The notes under the pieces were generated by a model. The model had not been told where the DNA came from, made no database searches, and was given only the letters and a program-made list of their open reading frames with translations. Shown here piece by piece: positions 1-10,936 of a stretch of 64,000 bases of DNA. The stretch is from Catonia carolina. Its lineage: Eukaryota; Arthropoda; Insecta; Hemiptera; Achilidae. The DNA lies in NCBI GenBank assembly GCA_035578175.1, contig JAQMRL010000001.1, positions 187,065,283 through 187,129,282 on the forward strand, given 5' to 3'. The number at the start of each line of letters is the position of its first letter. Within the stretch, counting starts at the first letter, position 1. A program made the translations under genes and the position numbers.

Positions 1-712
1 AAATAGCGCCTGCCGTAAATGAACATTTAGTTGGGGATGGGCAACAAGAATCGTCTGATAGTGAGGAAGACAACTACGAAAAAATCCCAAAAGAGACTGT
101 AAAACTAACTGATGCTAAAAATCACGTTGATTCATTATTAAGATTGTGTAATACAAACAGTAAATTCAATAAATATTTCTTCATGTTAAACGAAATCACA
201 TTGTGTCAAAAGAAATCCAAAAACAATACACTCAAAAAAAATTTCAGATTTTTTCAAATGAAATTATGTACTGTGTTTTTTCTATAGGCTACTTCTTAAT
301 ACAGAACTGTGTATGTTATTTTAAGAATTCTTCACAAATTAGGTATCGTAATTAATATATACGTATGTAAGCACAGTGCTGTTTTAATTTTTTTTAAGCG
401 TACATAATATGTAATTTGTATAGTAAATTAGTGTGTAGTATAGTTACATTGTTTAGTCAATTTTTATTAAAATTAAACATACAGTAATTGAAATTTTTCA
501 TTTTTATACGTATTATTTATTACTGAATTCACCACTTAAATTATTACAGCATACACGTACACTTTGAAATTCATTTAAATTACGTAAATACACGATGTCC
601 GTAAAAGTCAGGATTACACGTGATTTTAGAAGTAAGTGTTCCATAATTCGGAATTTTTGCTAATTCGCACCGACCGTGGTCCGCATTAGGTCAAATTAGC
701 GAGATTTTGCTG
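1..712 (+). mobile_element. pogo/Tigger-type DNA transposon, 3' part
   Basis: The right end of a pogo/Tigger element cut off by the window start. Read inward from the right end (reverse complement) it begins CAGCAAAATCTCGCTAATTT, the usual CAG-type Tigger terminus rich in TAATTTG-like motifs, and it is followed by the TA dinucleotide (713-714) expected as target duplication. The upstream part encodes the transposase C-terminus; 288-600 is AT-rich 3' non-coding sequence. The left end lies outside the window. Confidence 0.7.
3..287 (+). pseudogene. pogo/Tigger transposase C-terminus (partial)
   Basis: An open frame runs from base 3 to a TAG stop at 285-287 with no in-frame start because its 5' part is outside the window. 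It gives about 94 residues. An acidic Ser/Asp/Glu stretch (around SSDSEEDNYEKIP) precedes a predicted helical segment (TDAKNHVDSLLRLCNTN). Tigger/jerky-type transposases typically end this way: an acidic linker and then a short leucine-rich helix after the DDE domain. The catalytic domain is not in view, so activity cannot be judged. The frame is intact as far as it goes, and a Tigger-like terminal repeat follows 425 bases downstream, which supports the call. Confidence 0.6.
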
Positions 713-714
713 TA

Positions 715-2513
715 TTTGTTCCTCTGAATTTAACAGGAAAACTAAACCATTCACATTTTAGATACAACCGCCTTAGGGGTAAATAGAAATGACTACCCCA
801 AAGCAATACGTTATTAAATCTACCCTATCCCTTAGAGCTACAGGTCTAGAACTCAGCGTACATATTCTCTAAGTGATAGATAGGAAACGTAAACAATTTA
901 AACTTTTACCTTAACTTGCTCCAAAAGGTTGAAAAAAGTAAAAAACCTAAAGTAGTAAATAAAATTAACTTCCCAAAAAATTATAATTCTGTAAATCGCT
1001 TTTAGTATTCTTACAGAAATACCTACAAAAGATAAAGCGTGCACTGAAATTGGGAAAAGCAATAACTATGTTTATTTAATAACCCCTCTTAAGTCAACGA
1101 CCTTACACAGCGTGGGCGTAATTTCTTGTAATATAAAATAAAAATGTCAATGTAAACTCAACATGGTTACAAAAACAGAACTACAAGCTCGGTTTCGAGT
1201 TGTAAATGTGACGATGAATGACAATACCGCAAATAATTATTTTAAAAACTCGTTATGTGAACGGTAGAACCATTAATAAAAACCTATTTTGTTAAAACAA
1301 AAATTCATAGTTTTTCATGAAATAACGTTACAAAATTATAAAAAAATTGTAATTCCGAGTAAAAACAAAACGCGGAAAACGTCGGTAAGGCGAAAGTTCT
1401 TTTACTCGTATGTAACATCATAAAATACCCGTATTACATACAATGTCCACATTGTACTAGAAGTTTCCCTATTTAATTAAAATATTATTATTAATTCAAG
1501 GAAAATTACTGTACTCCTACAAATGAAAATGTACGTTAATTTGATTCGCAGTTTATTGTTGAACGTTCTATTATTCTGAGATTACACTGATTATAAATAG
1601 TAATTTTACTATCTTGCTAATTGTTAAATTACATGTTAATTTACATTCTCTTTGTGTCTTTGTATTATTAAAACAACAGTACTTCAATTACTTAATTAAT
1701 TATTATATTAATAGTAATTTCGTTAACGACCGAGGATATTAAACGTTATTTTGATTTAGTTATTTGCAGCATAGTGTAGATTTATTGAACACAACTTATT
1801 ACTCTTTGGGTTTATATATTTTTATAAATTTTAAATTTTCATTCGATTTTTGAGTAAATAATAAATTTAAAGATGAATTAGTTACATTTCTAGACTAAAT
1901 TTTTGCTAAAAACTTAAAATAAATTCATTTAGCCTATATTAGATTATAATTCATAAAAATATTATTTAGGTTAAATGTTTTAATAGGTAAGTCATTTAAA
2001 AACTGTTTATAAAATTGTAGGATTTGCTCTAAAATTTTAGGATTTATATTGACAATTCTGTACAGTTAGCACAATGTTTCTCCGATGTCATCATCGATTT
2101 TCTAACCAAAATATCGTTATCCTTTGGAAGAAATTTTTTGTTCTAATTAATCCAGATTGGAGCTTTAAGTATTTTATTTGACTTTTGATCCATTGAAGAA
2201 ACAATTCCCTGCTAACACAGTTTATAAAACATATAATTGTTTTACTTCTGTGTATCACATTTAAGGAGATAATTATTACAGTACTGATTACACAATCAAT
2301 TTTGTATCATTATAAGCGTAATGTAACTGTTGCTGTAACACAACAAACGTCAGGTCATAACCCAAAAACTGGCAATTGATTAAACAAAGTTAATTTGCTA
2401 TTTTAAATGAGTAGCGAATTTGATGATAAATTTTATTTTTAACTTTTTTACAGTCTGAATTACGTTATATAAAATAATACACTGATCGTCTTTTGAAATT
2501 CATTATGTTTCAG
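715..2513 (+). other. intron sequence, no gene seen
   Basis: AT-rich sequence without a convincing coding frame or recognisable repeat. It ends in the acceptor of the next exon (TTTCAG at 2508-2513). Confidence 0.6.
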
Positions 2514-2652
2514 TTGTGCCAACGATAAAGGTTCCGAACCAGTTGCTAGGGTCACCGCTGGAGGCTGATGTACAGATAGAATGTTTGGCGGAGGCGTTTC
2601 CAAATACTATAAACTACTGGTTGAAAAATCGTAGTGAGATGCTTCTTCAGGG
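2514..2652 (+). CDS. Lachesin/DIP-like IgSF protein, exon with first half of third Ig domain
   Basis: Internal exon between acceptor TTTCAG (2508-2513) and donor GTCAGT (2653-2658). It starts with the last two bases of a codon, then reads VPTIKVPNQLLGSPLEADVQ and on to IECLAEAFPNTINYWLKN, ending SEMLLQ plus two bases of a Gly codon. The pattern is the B-strand Cys (IEC), the C-strand Trp (NYW) and the VPNQLLG linker typical of the third Ig domain of insect Lachesin and Dpr-interacting proteins. These are extracellular, usually GPI-linked adhesion molecules that help set neuronal contacts or septate junctions. NRS is a possible N-glycosylation site. The donor is not the best consensus, but its phase (two bases left over) exactly matches the next exon, which starts with one spare base. 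The upstream exons for Ig domains 1 and 2 are not in the window. Confidence 0.85.
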
Positions 2653-3480
2653 GTCAGTATTACATGTATTAAACAATCCTTTTTTTGTGGGCTACTAGTA
2701 AATCATTTTTATTTCTATCTTAAAACAAATGGTCTTTCACAAACGAAGCAACATCATAATTCAAAGTTATTAAATGAAATTGCTTTTTAAAGTTATTATT
2801 AATTATTTTTTAATAATTAAAAAATAAAATAAATATTAAGTTACTGATAGTATACAAAAAATTCCTGGTACTGCAAAAATCTCCATTTAGTAGTCTGGTT
2901 ATTTTCGAATGTTGAAAAATTAATTTAATGGGTTAAATGCGCCATGAAATAAATTCATTTTAAAATTTAATACAATAAAATATTCCCCTTTTAATTATTT
3001 TTCGTTAGATGAAAATTGCAATACAAGTTTTTGTATTATTCCTAGAAAATGAAATTCTATGAATTTTAAATGAAATCTTGCGTTAGAAATTATTCATTAC
3101 CAGTCTCTGAAGTTTGTAGTGTCTTCAATTCTTTTGTGTATCATACGACGTTGGTTTTGAAATCTTGTAATTTATTAACTGCCAGTTTTCCTATGAAAAG
3201 AGCGACATACGTCACAAGCTTCTGGAAATAATCTAATATAGTGGCTGAGCAATTGCAATCCTGGTTGTTTCCCTAGTAATAAAACGAATATAAACGAATA
3301 ATAAACGAATAGTAATAAAACGAATGGCAAAATTTTAATGTTGTTCAAAACTCTAACCTGATGGACTAATTGATTGTAATTGTTAACGATAATCATTTTA
3401 CATAGGTTGTTCCGTTGTTTGTTTATTGTTACCATAATGTGACTATTGTTATCTGTGCTTAGGTATCGCACACTATACCT
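2653..3480 (+). other. start of the 17.2-kb intron
   Basis: AT-rich sequence. 2797-2832 is an A/T run with partial inverted symmetry (TTATTAATTATT / AATAATTAAAA), and 3280-3325 repeats an AAACGAAT-like motif several times. No coding signal. Confidence 0.55.
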
Positions 3481-3778
3481 GCGTTTACACTTAAGTTTGA
3501 AACCAAAAAATTTAGAACTTTTGAAAAACGTTTGAAACTTTCCAAAGTAGAATGTATGATTTGGTGCAAACTTTATGAACTTCAACCAGATTTCTCGAGT
3601 TGCAAACCGAGTTTCATGTTTCCAGTAGTAGTCGGTAAATTACTGAAACTTCCTTTGATCTTGGTTTCAAACTCGAAATCTTCACCAGAAGTTGCAAACG
3701 TTTTAGTTGCAAATTTTCTTCCGCCACCTGCACCAGCGCGCGCAGCCCTCCAGCTGATGTAGTCAGCTGGTACTTTAC

Positions 3779-4096
3779 TTAATGGCGTCTTGACTCTTGT
3801 CTGCTAGAGTAGTTAATACTCCCATCTGTCCTCAATTCTTCTGACAGTGAATCAAAGTCATCCCTGATCCGATCTTCTAAAAGTGTACTGCCACTGTACG
3901 TCGCTCTTGCTTTTAGTGATGGTCTTACCCAGTTTCTTCTCAGTGCTCTTTGAGTGGCCAAAATATAACAAGCACTTGCAGCTAGAATTACAAATTCCAC
4001 TCTCCAAACCTTAAATAACACATACAAAAGAAGAAAAATGTCGAAACTTGTGTCACCGTCCTCCCTTTGATTAGGTATTGTGCTGCCAGATATCAA
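3779..4096 (-). pseudogene. PIF/Harbinger transposase N-terminal fragment
   Basis: A minus-strand frame of 105 codons. Its first 15 or so residues are read from the inserted LTR and are not original. The remainder holds RRNWVRPSLKARATYSGSTL, then LLEDRIRDDF and LSEELRTDGS. R-x-W-V-R-P followed by a leucine/acid segment is the conserved N-terminal signature of PIF/Harbinger transposases (usually continuing into an NFLRM motif). Here the match is lost after TDGS, probably by a frameshift, and the catalytic domain is missing. Confidence 0.5.
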
Positions 4097-4229
4097 AGCT
4101 GCGACTTAGTGACAGAAGGAACCACCAATACTTTCGAAAGAGGCGGTAGGCCTGTGGCGGCGTACCAACAGAGACCATGTCGCCAAGGCCGAGCCAGTAA
4201 CCGCTCCCTACCACAGCGTTCTCGGCGAC

Positions 4230-4237
4230 TATATAAA
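4230..4237 (+). promoter_or_regulatory. TATA box in solo LTR
   Basis: TATATAAA in a GC-rich setting (GGCGAC before, CAGCGC after), about 180 bp into the LTR. This is a plausible core promoter for the parental retrotransposon, with transcription starting about 30 bp downstream. Confidence 0.55.
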
Positions 4238-4619
4238 CAGCGCTCCACTGAGCCCAGGAGATTCGATTCCACGCTAGTCTACAGCATCGACGAGACTTCT
4301 TAAATCGGCACACGGCTACTGGACTTCAACGAAGACTCATCGACGACCCTGCAAGAGAGAAGATGATGCTTCCGCTCGCCGACCCGATACCGTAAGCCGT
4401 CGACCGGGAACGTCATCGCCCGCTGCCGCGAGCGATGCCCACAGCGGTCCCTCGACCGTGCCTTACGCTCACCGAATCCGACGAAGCAGCTATCTACGCA
4501 CTACTGCAAGGGAAGAAGATGACGTCTCCGCTGGATGACGACACGCCGTGTTGCCCAGCTCCCCGACCACCACGACCGACACTTCGCCAAGACGACCACC
4601 AAAGGCCGTTTAAACAAAC

Positions 4620-4639
4620 GGCCCTTTTCAGAGCCACCA
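4620..4639 (+). promoter_or_regulatory. histone-type 3' stem-loop inside LTR
   Basis: GGCCCTTTTCAGAGCC followed by ACCA. The metazoan histone mRNA 3' hairpin is a 6-bp stem, a 4-base TTTC-type loop and a trailing ACCA. Here five of six stem pairs form, with one C-A mismatch at the fourth pair. A/G-rich sequence with AAAGG follows downstream, where a histone downstream element would sit. It may be chance or an RNA-processing element of the retrotransposon; ATTAAA signals lie just after it. Confidence 0.4.
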
Positions 4640-4837
4640 AAAAATTAAAGGTTAAAAATTAAAGGTCTCGCTACATAATGTCGTCATCCGGTGACACTTG
4701 GAAAACTTGAAACTTTTTATTGACTGTAAACCGCAAAAATACTTTGTTCGCAACTTTTTAGTTTCATAAAAAAATTTGAGATTCGTGTTTCAAACCAAAA
4801 ATTGCAAACATTGTGTTGCAAACTGCTGTGTAAACCT

Positions 4838-6850
4838 AGCTTCAGAAACAAAAGTATTTTTATATCTGCTTCTGTTATTCCCCATGAATCATTCCTATAT
4901 ACATACCAACAAACATTTCATTACGGTGATGTACGTTTAGGAAAACGGTAACGGATGTCATCGATATTTTTTTTTGTTACCTATCAAATGATAACACAAC
5001 ATACATCTATATAAATTTATCGTCTTAAGATAAGTTATGTTGTTTTGTTAGGCTCTGCATAAAGCATATTTCAGTTTAGTTTGTAGCGGTACCAGCGTAA
5101 TATATGAGTGTCATTGTTATGTGAGGATCATCAGGCAGTGGAGGTCTGCTTCGTGCTTCTGTCATTTATCAAGCGGAAAGGGAAAAGACTTGCAGGAGAA
5201 TATCTGTTCTCCCTTCTCACATTTCTCTCTGTAGAATCTACTTGCCCCGCCGTCTAGTCACCCTTGCCGCTGTCTTTCCAACTACCATGTCGTATCCCAC
5301 CCATTGATCCTGTCCCATGGTATCCAGCACGTACACATTGTGCTTGCCATTTGTCCTGTAAATTGTGAGATAAAGGTAAATAATACCGACCCAATACAAT
5401 GGTAAAATTTCCTTTCCTTCTCATATTTTGTCTACATTGTTCCACATCTGCAATTTTGTTTTTATTTCTCAGAAATACAACTATTATATTTTCCGGTGAA
5501 AAATGTAGGCATACACTTTCGGGAAACCCTTGTTTCTCAGGTTCAAGAAACCTGATGAAGAAGAACTAACATAAGTTGAAATATTTCTGCAAACCTTACA
5601 ATAATATAATAGTACTTGGTATTTTTACTAGTATTTCTATTAGTATTTTTAGTAATAAAATTTATCGTAGGTTGATAAGATTTTTCATCGGTAAAAAGCA
5701 AGTAAACCAGTTAGTACTATTGTTTAAATAATAATTTTTCTCTATGTGAAAATTCATTAATTTAAAAAATTTCTATATCGTAAAATTATATATTTTACTC
5801 AATTAATATTATGTCTAATAAATACAAATAATTATGTGTAATATAGAGTGAATAAGGAAAGATAAATTTATAAACTAATTCCTAATAACCTAATTTATAA
5901 ACTAAGGTTAAACAAGAGAAAAATGCTAATTATCAACTCAAGTTTTCAAAGATAACGGATATCGAGTTACGGGTAGCGAAAGTTTCACCCTGATTTTGGT
6001 TCCGACAGGAAAATGAGACAACAGCAACTTAAATTACTTACTGTCAGCATAAATAATGAGTTTAATTTTGTGGTGATGATAAATTTTTATGTTTCAATGA
6101 TTTTTAACTGAAAAATAATAAAGGATCTAAAACATTTCCAAAATTGTTTTGTTTATAAAACAAAAAACATCCCCTGAATCTTTCTACGCAAACAATACTT
6201 TCAATTCAACTTAACTCGATTTTTAATAGTAGTTAACTAATAAAAACGTACCAGACAGCGACACTTCAATAAGAAGTGAAGAACGTAATGTTTTACCTTT
6301 AGTGACTTTACTTGTAACATAGACATTATGTATTTTATTTCGATCTATGAAAATCTTTACCGTATGAGACTCAGGTGTACGATTTTTGCTTTCATAAACG
6401 TTCATAATTTAAGAGCACAACCATTGGTTTTCGATCGCTTCATAAAAATATGCATACCTTATTCCCGCGCAAGCGCTTGGACAAAATCAAACCCTTCTGA
6501 AATTTCAATGTCGTACACACATATATGTATAATCTAAGTTTTATTAATAAAATAAAAATCCACCCCTTATACTATTAAAGAGCGGAGTAGATAAGACTAA
6601 GGGGTGAAGAGTGGAGTTTCATTCAATATTAGATTTTTTCCGAAGTTAATAAAACTGAGAGCTTTTGATATTGCTTCTAAAAGAAAAAAACTGAAAAAAT
6701 AAAAGAAAAATATTCCACCTCATAATAAATATTATATTTACTCATTTTAAAACGAGAATTTAATTTTCTTAAAAATATTTCTTGGATAAAAGTATGGATT
6801 AAAATAACTTACGGTTTCAAAATAATTTTCTTATTTTGTATTATAATAAC
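4838..6850 (+). other. intron sequence, no gene seen
   Basis: Mostly AT-rich. 5090-5450 has higher GC and a short minus-strand frame that I do not recognise. It could be a repeat remnant. Nothing else stands out. Confidence 0.5.
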
Positions 6851-7912
6851 CCCCAACTTGGCCAAGACAGGGAGATGAGCTTTCTCCACTACTCTTTAAT
6901 GTTGTCCTGAACTATATCATCGAAATGTGGCAAAGAGAGAATCCTGTAAAAACCAAAATTGGAAGAGGAGGAAAAACATATACTAGTAAACTGCTTAGAA
7001 TTCGCGAATGATTTCGCCCTGCTGGCTCTGAACATGACTAAAGTGCGTGCGCAAATAGCTAGCCTTGAAAATGTAGCTCAAAAAATTGAGTTAAAAATTT
7101 CCTATGAAAAGACTGAAATCATGGCTACCAACCCACTATGCATAAATAAAGTGAGAATTAATGGTAAAGAGATTAGATTGTCTCAACAGTTCAAATATCT
7201 AGGAGAAATCATCGACTACAATCTGAAAGAAAAATCCACTCGGTAAAACATAACTTCCAAAATTAAAAAAACTCAAGGAATAACTTGACAAACATAAAAA
7301 AATGCCTTTCAATGCATGCCAAAATCCGCCACTACAAAACAGTTGTTCTCCTAGAGGCGCTTTACGCCGGTGATACTATTTTCCAAATTAAGAATGAAGC
7401 TAAGACTGACCAACTTCTTAAAACAGAACGCAGAATTATCAGAACCGGCCTTAACAAGAATTATCAAAAAAAAAATGGGGTATGGCGAATTCCTTCTAAT
7501 AAAACTGTTTATAGGGAAATTGATCCGATTATTGGCGTGATGAAGAAAAGGAGGATTTCCAACTTTATCCACATTTTAAGAATGCCGAATGAGAGAATAT
7601 TGAAAAAACTGATCCTCAGGAACTTGAACAGTAAGATTACGGGAAGATACATTGAAGAGATTAAGAGAGATCTCAATGAAATTTGATTAAAGACGTGTTT
7701 GACTAGGAAAAAATAAATAGTACTCTCAAATCACACAGACTTTATAGAGGATAAGCAGAAAGACGCTCGGTAGAGGTTACAGATGAGATACGGAAACAAA
7801 GTTCGGACTGTCTCAAAAAGTACTGGCAAAACCGAAAGGCTAGACCAATACGTTATCCGAAGAACACTAAAAATTGATTGGCTTAGTGATCCAATGTATC
7901 CTCAAAAAAAGT
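6851..7912 (+). pseudogene. LINE reverse transcriptase C-terminal fragment (relative of the 39.4-kb LINE)
   Basis: Translating across frames gives the end of an RT domain and the C-terminal tail. RQGDELSPLLFN (from 6862) is the conserved segment ahead of the active site. FANDFALLA (7000-7026) corresponds to FADDLALVA, with one catalytic Asp changed to Asn. FKYLGEIIDYN follows at about 7190. Distal segments RRIIRTGLNKNYQ, MKKRRISNFIHILRM and DEIRKQSSDCLKKYWQNR reach about 7878. There are stops and frame changes at 7007, 7244, 7683 and others. Motif order and spacing match the element at 39.4-42.1 kb. It is 5'-truncated, mutated in the catalytic pair and inactive. Confidence 0.7.
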
Positions 7913-9114
7913 AATAAAATAACCCCCAAAATCTGTTAAAATTTTGTAACAAACTTTCATAAATATTTATTTATTAAGGTATAATCAGTGACATTAATGA
8001 ATACTCTGTTAAAAGCATGTATGTGTAAGCTGTTCTTGTTTTCTTCTTTTTGTCTTTTTTTACATCTCTTTATATTTATAAACCTAGTCTTTGTGTTTCA
8101 ACAAAAGACGAACCGCAGTTTCAATTTTAAATTTAAATGGAAGGCTCAAAGTCCGATTCTCATCTAGGCTCTGAAAAATGTTTACACCGTTCCGCACGAT
8201 TAAAATTTTTAAAAAACCCTATTTTAATTACTAATGATTAAACATATTATGTCATGACGTTAAATGAATTAACTAATAATTAGTTAATTAAATTATTAAT
8301 TATTATATCTTAATTAGTAAAATAAAAAAATTACTAATTATTTATTAATGAATATTATATAAACAATTTTGATTTAATTACCGGTATAAATTAATACTTT
8401 CAGTATTGCTTAGATTGTGTTAAATTTATTAAATTAATAAACTAAGATCAGTCCAGTCAATAAGACCGTAATTTAAACTTAAAATTTTCAAAAAAAGGCA
8501 CAAATGTTTATGATATTCCATAGACAATGAAAGACGAATTTTTCACAGCCATAAAACTGACCATATTAAAATAGATACTACTACATTTAGTATAAAATAG
8601 AAATTTTGACAATTAAAAGGTGATGAATTCAGATTCGTGTTTTGGTGTATGTCACAGATTTGATGTACTATTTAACGGTACCATTTTTGAGCGCGTAATC
8701 TGAATTGATCGTTAGTCAAAATCACAAGCTATTAATTGTAAATGATCTTTGATGTGAAAACTATTTTAGTGATTTCAGAATCTTTATTTTTATTCTTACC
8801 GTTGCTGAACACCCAGATTGTATCATTCTAATTGACCCATGTAAATATATACTAAAATTATGTAGTGTAAGACATTAAAGGTTAAAGGCTGTTTCTTTGA
8901 TTAGACTTTTGACATAATGTGAAGAGGTTACCTATCATCAAAATCTAAATTTATTCCTCAAAATAATCTTACCAACACACTTAAGACGTTGTGATTTTGC
9001 GTTCAAGAAATTTAAACTTGATAGTTGTTTAAATTCACAAACCATTTTGTTAATTTCCAAAATCTGCTCCATTCAATTATTTAACATTTGGATTGCAAAC
9101 GGCGGCCGTATTAA
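7913..9114 (+). other. intron sequence, no gene seen
   Basis: AT-rich. 8260-8345 is a dense AATTA/TTAAT stretch with short overlapping palindromes, probably simple sequence. No coding signal. Confidence 0.5.
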
Positions 9115-9173
9115 CATACGAATTTTCCCATACGAATTTTCCACATACGAATTTTCCACATACGAATTTTCCC
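9115..9173 (+). repeat. four-unit tandem repeat
   Basis: The motif CATACGAATTTTCC(A) is repeated four times with small changes in length (15-16 bp). It reads in frame on the minus strand as repeated ENSYV, but no gene context supports coding. Confidence 0.75.
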
Positions 9174-9389
9174 AGATCATGACTACTATAGTCACTTGAG
9201 TCACGAGTTTGTCCTTGTTTGTAAGAGGGGTAAGGGGGAAAGCATAAATGCGCATGCGCGACTGCTTTTATTTCAGTACGACAAACATAACAACTTATAC
9301 TATACCCAGAGCATATACAGTAGGCCTATATCGCAAAACCTTTTGTAAGTTAACTGTACGAATATAACTATTTGTTACCGTAAACACAA

Positions 9390-9660
9390 ATGTTGGTTTC
9401 TCGAAAACGTGGTCGAACTATTCACAGTGCTGATCGCAATGTAATAAAATATTGTGAAGTTGAAGCTAAACAAAAATGCCTATCCATGCCTCTTAACAAA
9501 AGCCGTGAGCGAGCGGCTAACTACTATGATGTTTCTCTTTCCACAATTCAAAAAATAAAGAAGAAACTTAAGGACGCAAAGAAGCTATTTTTTAACAGTT
9601 TTGTTGACGCCTGGTAAAAAAAGAAAACGGTTAAGTAGGTACTAGAGAGATTGATAATGA
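9390..9660 (+). pseudogene. IS630/Tc1-like transposase-type N-terminal HTH fragment
   Basis: An ATG-started frame of 75 codons reads RKRGRTIHSADRNVIKY, then a segment with LNKSRERAANYYDVSLST and TIQKIKKKLKDAKK. It looks like the N-terminal helix-turn-helix of a group of insect IS630/Tc1-like transposase proteins, in which RxxHSxxRNVI and a 'T..Y.GVS..TI..I+KE' helix are typical. After the T-run at 9585-9595 the frame must slip by one to continue as LLTPGKKRKRLSRY, also a family feature, before a stop. The rest of the protein is not seen. I recognise the pattern only from memory and cannot name the family. It may be a remnant or a first exon whose partner is elsewhere. Confidence 0.4.
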
Positions 9661-10766
9661 AAACGCCGATGACAGCAATAGTAAAGAAGGCGATTCATTC
9701 GTAATTACAGTAAATCAAACATTTCTAGTCATGTAATTAAGCTATAGGCAATATAAAGTATCAGGTCATACTTATTTCTTCTTATAAGGTTTATGAAGAA
9801 AACGCTTTCTCAGAATAAACCACAGCTTACAAAATGTATCTAGAAACTGCACGGTAATGAAATGTACGAGTAGTGTCTCACTGTTGAGGTTGGCAGCACT
9901 GCAAATATTTCACTTCCCTTCCTCACTTCTCATACATACACAAAAGGCAATCTCGTGACTTCAGTACCTATACTTGTAAAGGTTTCTCTCTAATGAACCA
10001 ATTTAATATTTTGCCGTTTTTGTTAGTAATGATACAACAATAGGCAGCAAAAATAAGAGCCCAGGTTTGATAACCAGCTGGAATCTGAAAATTTTAATGC
10101 TTTAAAACTCATTGAAATCGCTTGTGATATGGCACTCAATGCAACCTTAAACAAAAAAAAAATGAAACAATTAATTCTTTGATAAATTTTTGCGATATTT
10201 TACTTTCATTTAAGCTTAGAATTGCGATAAAATGTAAATACTATTTTGAATGACGTTCATAAATCAAGTAGCTGGTATTTAATAAAGTACTTCTTGGATT
10301 GACAAATTTGAAATGACAATAGATAGCCATCGTTTTTTCTTCTAAAGTGAATTAATGTGTAAGAATCAAAGTAAACGAAAGGGAAAGTGAAAAATGTGAT
10401 AAAAAGTGACTTGTGCTCGTGAAGAACGGCAGCGTCCTTAGCAATCGAGGCGTTTGACAGCTACAAGTTTTGTTACGATTTATCAGTCTTTTTTAATAAA
10501 GCGTGTCACTTTATTAATGTTTATATTGAATCAGTGAATATGTTATTTTATTTGTATATATGTTACTTGCTAGGTGTAACTAACAGTCAATGATATGAGA
10601 TTACTTTTTTATAATGATATTCACACCTGTTGAATTTATTACTGACCTATTCTTGTGTTACATAACTCAACGGCTTAGCTATGAAGTAATTTGTGTACGC
10701 CGAAATACACAAATAATTTAACTGGTACTAATAATAGTCTTGGACTAAGCCATAACAGATTTATAA
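9661..10766 (+). other. intron sequence, no gene seen
   Basis: No repeat or coding frame recognised. Local base composition is ordinary for the window. Confidence 0.5.
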
Positions 10767-10903
10767 TTTTTACTTTCCCTTGCTTATATGAATATATAGG
10801 AAGGAAAGTATTGTTTTCATGTCGATTTTTCGAAATCGAGTTTTCATCGGATCTACACGTTTTCAGACCCCCTGAACCCAAAAAACATGTTTTTAGTGAT
10901 TGG

Positions 10904-10936
<33 letters not shown>

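Larger units (their letters stand above)
4051..4696 (+). mobile_element. solo LTR of a retrotransposon
   Basis: A GC-rich 646-bp block that begins TGTCACCG and ends CGGTGACA, a perfect 8-bp inverted terminus of the TG...CA type. It is flanked on both sides by the identical tetranucleotide CTTG (4047-4050 and 4697-4700). A 4-bp duplication is usual for several LTR families, including many Gypsy elements. A TATA box at 4230-4237 and ATTAAA signals near 4644 and 4657 fit the U3-R-U5 plan and set the orientation to +. No internal gag/pol region is present, so it arose by recombination between two LTRs or inserted as such. Confidence 0.75.
3481..4837 (-). mobile_element. PIF/Harbinger-like deletion derivative, split by an LTR
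   Basis: The left end reads GCGTTTACACTTAAGTTTGA and the reverse complement of the right end reads AGGTTTACACAGCAGTTTGC. These are similar inverted ends with the GTTTACAC core seen in many insect Harbinger elements. Inside, the motif GAAAC/GTTTC/GTTGCAA recurs often, as in subterminal regions of such elements. A minus-strand transposase N-terminal fragment supports the class. Without the 646-bp LTR inserted in it the element is only about 0.7 kb and lacks the DDE domain, so it must be non-autonomous. The target duplication was not resolved. Confidence 0.55.

Noticed and set aside
4435..4662. 75-codon Pro-rich frame in the GC-rich block
   Set aside because: Lies within the LTR. GC-rich DNA gives open frames by chance, and it overlaps the stem-loop and poly-A signals.
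9115..9173. CRISPR-like direct repeats
   Set aside because: Units abut with no spacers. Simple tandem repeat in a eukaryotic intron.
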